From: Alnus glutinosa
Lineage: Eukaryota > Streptophyta > Magnoliopsida > Fagales > Betulaceae
NCBI RefSeq assembly: GCF_958979055.1
Contig: NC_084891.1
Location: 635,001 to 699,000 of the forward strand
DNA length: 64,000 bases
Direction: 5' to 3'
Shown in pieces: positions 59,890-64,000 of this stretch. Position numbers and translations under genes: made by a program. Every line of letters starts with the position of its first letter. Positions within the stretch are counted from its first letter, which is position 1. The notes beneath the pieces were generated by a model, which did not search any database, had not been told where the DNA came from, and saw only the letters and a list, made by a program, of their open reading frames with translations.

Positions 59890-60220
59890 GTCATGAGGGG
59901 ACGAATATTCTAGTTATCCTTTTGCAATTTCATGTTTGGAATTGCAGTTGCATGTGTTGACTAGTTATGAAGTGATCTATTTTATAATTGATGGTTAAAG
60001 AATAAAAATATTAGATTTTATTGTCTATATATGTTCTTTTTAACATGGTAATTACCAATAATTAAATCCCTCAATGCATGACTTATCAAAGCTTTTAGAG
60101 GGTCTGTGTGTAAGTGGAAGTGAGTTAGGCATTTTTATGTTTAGAGATTTAAAATAAAAAATAAAAAATAAAACGAATTTTTTTAAGCTTTTCTTTTAAT
60201 TTTTAAATTTGGGCACCCTT

Positions 60221-60266
<46 letters not shown>

Positions 60267-61550
60267 CTAATTTGGGGGGTCATTGTTCAAACTGAAAGTT
60301 TGTAGAGAACATTATCAATTAAATGGTAATTTGAGAGAAATATACAGACTTTACCCTTATTTTTATTTTGTTGAGATCAAAAAATAGAAGTCACGGATGT
60401 TATAAGTCGTGTGCGTGAGCGTAGGCTTTGGTACGTCTATTGTGTTTGTGTGCATGTAAATGACACAAGTTGAAGGTATCTCGCGTTCTTAATTATTAAT
60501 ATGATACTTTGAGCTTGTGTCTTAATTAATTGTGCACACATGGCACATGTCACAAGCCATACTCTTAACGTTAAGGTTTTAGTTTGTCATGTGCCCTTTC
60601 ATGCAGAACACAAGCTGGAGTGCTGCGCGTCCCTAGTTACTGATGTGGTACCCCAGCTTGTCTTCTATGCGTACAAGACATATAGGGTACAAGCCAGCCA
60701 TACTTGAACTCAAGACTTTAGTTTGTATCGCTCCTGTACCCGTGTACATAGGACACCAGCTGAGATGCCACGAGTACAAGTGTAAACCAACATGTATGCT
60801 ACTGGTCTATACTCATATATATTATCACATTATTTAAAATTTTAAATTAAATGTGACACCATATTCAAAAGATATGGCACCCTAAATGCAATAAAATAGA
60901 TCGATACTCTCGGTTTTAAGCAAAATGGAGATGATCATATTCACACAACATCACCCTTTTTAGTTGCATATTGATTTTCTTGAAACATTAATTTTTGACA
61001 AATTGCAAACTAAAATGGAAGTCTTCTCAAATGGAACGCATGCATCATCCAGAACTGATGAGGATCTGCATAAGCGCCTTGAGTACGCATGCATTTTATA
61101 AAAACCATTCAATCAATCTTGAGCGGTCCGGATAAATTAAGAGAAAATAAAAATGGATGAAGAAAAGGATAATAAGACAAATAAAGCATATTAACATCTA
61201 GACTCTTAGAGAAGCAAAAGAACCAGAAATTAAAGTGACCAGCTGTTTGAAAATTATAATTCTTAATTATATAATTAAATGGACTAACTAACAAGTATAT
61301 CAAATAGAGTACCTAATCTGATTTCAATGAAAAAGAGCATATGCTTTTAAGTTGGAAATTTTTATATCTGAGCAAATGAGGAACTTGATTATATTCCACC
61401 ATTGTTGCCTTCTAAAATATGATTCTTGTAAAGTTGACTTTGGTGCATGCAAACCATGTACATCATGATTTCATACCTGATGTGATCACAACTCCTAAGA
61501 GTTGAATGTACCAACTTCATTTAAAAAAAAAAAAAATTTCTTCGAAGGAT
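59890..61550. other. Spacer between inhibitor genes B and C
   Basis: Contains a 43-base T run near 60224-60266. A degenerate repeat block at about 60,450-60,790 has phrases of the type cacaagctggagtgctgcgc and cctagttactgatgtggtac; related blocks are at 62,770-63,060. No gene is seen. Confidence 0.5.
60450..60790. repeat. Degenerate repeat block flanking gene C, left
   Basis: Imperfect units with acacaag(c/t)tg(g/a)ag, cctaattactgatgt and ataca agtcgcaagccat-like phrases. The same kind of units occurs at 62,770-63,060, so the block may have duplicated together with inhibitor genes. Its nature is unknown. Confidence 0.5.
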
Positions 61551-61553
61551 TAC

Positions 61554-61560
61554 TATAAAT
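61554..61560 (+). promoter_or_regulatory. TATA box of inhibitor gene C
   Basis: TATAAAT, 43 bp upstream of the ATG. The surrounding ttcgaaggattactataaat resembles gene A's ttcagagaattagtataaat. Confidence 0.7.
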
Positions 61561-61596
61561 ATGATACGTTAATGTCTCGAGATTTATAGAGAAAAT

Positions 61597-62335
61597 ATGG
61601 CTTCCGAAAACAAAGTTGGTGTAATGTATCTTCTCATTTTGTGCAGTAAGCTCCTACGTACCCCAATTCAATTGTTGTCATCTTGATTTATTTTCTCTTT
61701 TCTTTGTTTAGCTTATACTTTCTTCTCGATTGATTTTTATTTTTGATAATCGAGTGTCCATAGATAGCTACATAACAATGACAAGATCGATGCATAATGC
61801 ATGCATGATATTCAACACACACCTATGGATATATCTTGGAAAATGTTTGGTGTACAACAGCTTTTCCTACAATTTCTTACAAACTAACGTGTAGCAGTTC
61901 ACATGACACCTCTATGTCAGGCATAATTAAATTTAATTGTTTGGTGGCTAACTTAATAAGTGTTATATATACTTACAAACTGACTTCGCAGTTCACATGC
62001 AAAACACTTTCACATCGGTTATAATTAAATTTATTTATTTAGTAATTACCGTAAATAAGTGTCATATATTGACATCGTTTAGCACACAATAGTTTCTCAA
62101 ATGTTTTGTTTTCTTGATCTTTCGATGAGTAGGTGCAATTCTACTGAGCGTCAATCCAACAATTGCGAGCGCAAGAACAATATGCCCACCATGCTTACCA
62201 ATTAGTGCAGGTGCATATATGATCTGCCCATCTTCGAGCAGTAAGCAACTTAATCCACTCTGCAATTGCTGCTATGCTCCGAAAGGCTGCACCATTTACT
62301 ATGCTTCTGGAACACCAATCTGCACTGCCACTTAA
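61597..62335 (+). CDS. Potato type II (Pin2-like) proteinase inhibitor C, diverged
   Basis: Exon 1 (61597-61645) and exon 2 (62133-62335) join to 83 residues with the same phase-1 intron. Signal peptide MASENKVGVMYLLILCSAIL. The mature part starts TICPPCLPISAGAYMICP, continues PLCNCCYAPKGCTIYYASGT and ends ICTAT. It keeps eight cysteines and the CNCC.APKGC core, but the first spacing is C-x2-C-x10-C in place of the usual C-x3-C-x7-C. The reactive loop therefore differs from genes A and B and its target cannot be predicted by the simple P1 rule. Intron 1 contains the repeated phrase cacatgaca/cttacaaactaac near 61,870-62,000. Confidence 0.83.
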
Positions 62336-64000
62336 ATGGATCGATGGGATGCGATCTTGAACATGTTTGCTAGTACTCACATTTGGTTTGCAAAATAAAG
62401 TTGTCTGTATGTTGTTATATAGAGACAATGAATTGTGTCGTATTATCGGCTTATTTGTATTTGTATTGCCTATATTGCATTTGTACCTCTACTGTCTACA
62501 GTATCATGTCGTTTCATATATAGACCCTTTAGCGGTTTGGTATCTTGTACAATAAAGATTTTTAGCCTTTTGTACTATCATTGTGCGTGCGAATTGAGAT
62601 CACTTTAATTCAATGGGTACGGTGTTCTTTTATTTATTTTGTATCTTTTTCTTAACTCAATTTCTCCTTTTATTTATTTTGTATCTTTTTGTTAACTCAA
62701 TTTCTCTAACATTTCTCAAGTCTGTTGGTTGCTTTAATTGTTTAAGCACAATACTCTCCAACGAAGTTCTAACTATATTAACACAAGTTGGGGTGTCATG
62801 CATCCCTAATTACTAATGTGACATATCCAACTTATGTCTGGTGCATACAAATTATTAATGTTGCATCTCCAATTTACGTCCTATGCACACATGATACTGG
62901 ATGCAAGTTATACTCTAACTTAAGGATTTGGTTTGTGTCATAAGCTTGTCCACACATGACTCAAGTTGAAGTTGCCATATGTCCTTAATTACTGATGTCA
63001 TACCCCCAACTTACGTTTTGCTCGCACGGGATACAAGTCGCAAGCCATACACCATCTCAAGCTTGCGGAGGTAGGTGCCACATTGGTCGTTATGTCAGTT
63101 TGTAGAGGATTTTAGTAAAAGTTTAAATACCCTTAGCAACACTCCATACTGTATTCCAAAGCTGGCGATATCTTTGACTAGAGTGCCACTAACGGTACAA
63201 CAACTTCTTTACAAACTAACGTAATAATCTACGTGACATTTATCATATTAGCCACTAAAAATTGTATAGAGGTTATATAAAAACTGTAATACCCCATGCA
63301 TCTTCACTTCAACTAGAATTGATGACTTTTCGACCATATTTATTTCAAAAGATGAGTACATGCGCTAAAAAAAAAACTTTACTGGCAATATGTTTGGGGG
63401 CCTCAATCTGGTTATGATATTATATTCATTGGAACTTCCCTTTTGAAGTGAAAAAAATTAACTTTTTAATGTATATTACGTTGTAACTAAAATACCCTGG
63501 ACGCTATTATAATCATCGTCCCTAATAAGTTCCGAAATAGGATACTCTTTATTTTATAGTTAAAATTTTATTTTGTTGTATTTAATTGTATACATGGTAC
63601 CACGTTATTTAAAGATTTTATACGAGAAAAACTTCAATTATCACCCATGATCTTTCAATACTTTTGCAATCATACTCATAAACTTTAAAAAGTATCAATT
63701 TAGAGTATCAATTTTTCAATTTTATTAATTCCCTTAGAATTTTTCATTAAATCCTAACAAAAAGGTGTCTAAATTCATAAAATGCCCCTCCATTTTTTTA
63801 GGAAAAAAAAAAAGAAAAAAAAATAGCAACGATTTAAGCGTTGGTCAGGATTTAAAGGAATTTGCGAAAGTACCCATGCCTGAATTTTTGAAACTTTTTT
63901 AATATATTTTTTTTAAAAAAAAAACAACAGAGGTATTTTAGAATTTTGATAGGATTTAACAGAAAATCTTAACCGAGTGTTGAAATTGAAAAAAATTGAA
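62336..64000. other. Right-end intergenic DNA
   Basis: After the 3' region of gene C there is a 45-bp direct duplication (about 62,625-62,710, ttatttattttgtatctttt repeated), the second degenerate repeat block (62,770-63,060) and, at 63,600-63,960, a dispersed repeat with gaaaaacttcaattatcacc and caacgatttaagcgttg phrases. No gene is seen up to the window edge. Confidence 0.5.

Overview
This is nuclear DNA from a flowering plant, most likely a woody eudicot (rosid-like). The evidence is spliced genes with GT-AG introns, AT-rich intergenic DNA full of nested plant transposons (CACTA, hAT, Copia, LINE, tRNA-derived SINEs, MITEs), and plant gene families. I cannot name the species.

Left third (1-29,600). 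A mosaic of segmental duplications surrounds one intact gene, a GPI-anchored GH17/X8 glucan endo-1,3-beta-glucosidase (9728-11301, +, two exons). Bases 1-2040 are repeated directly at 6513-8742, and most of that second copy recurs inverted at 18504-19994. Two inverted paralogs of a small cysteine-rich secreted peptide (defensin-like/NCR-like) lie at 2271-2539 (+) and 11641-11980 (-). Each carries a different lesion. Bases 12,927-15,330 hold a degenerate hAT-like element with a second hAT-like element and a CACTA element nested in it; the CACTA carries a captured piece of a SKIP2/VFB-type F-box gene. Two probable solo LTRs, a small LTR retrotransposon with an internal minisatellite, and a cluster of long foldback MITEs (20.0-23.6 kb) fill most of the rest.

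Middle (29,601-45,641, -). One 16-kb gene encodes a plant RanBPM-like SPRY-LisH-CTLH-CRA protein. I could trace ten exons that join into a 464-residue frame. Its 6.9-kb intron 4 appears to use a GC donor. That intron holds a dead Ty1/Copia element, itself broken by a 1.42-kb hAT-like element with a perfect 8-bp target duplication. Introns 1 and 7 hold short retroposons with long target duplications.

Right (45,642-64,000). A two-exon gene for an uncharacterised 750-residue multipass membrane protein (47601-50027, -) is followed by a V-ATPase subunit G gene (53211-54011, -) whose reading frame is broken at an A10 run. A tandem cluster follows of three two-exon, secreted, potato type II (Pin2-like) proteinase-inhibitor genes (57507-58245, 59237-59869, 61597-62335, all +). 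They share an intron position and TATA spacing but differ in inhibitory loop and cysteine pattern.

The genes do not form a pathway together. The common theme is repeated local duplication of small secreted cysteine-rich peptide genes in a transposon-rich background.
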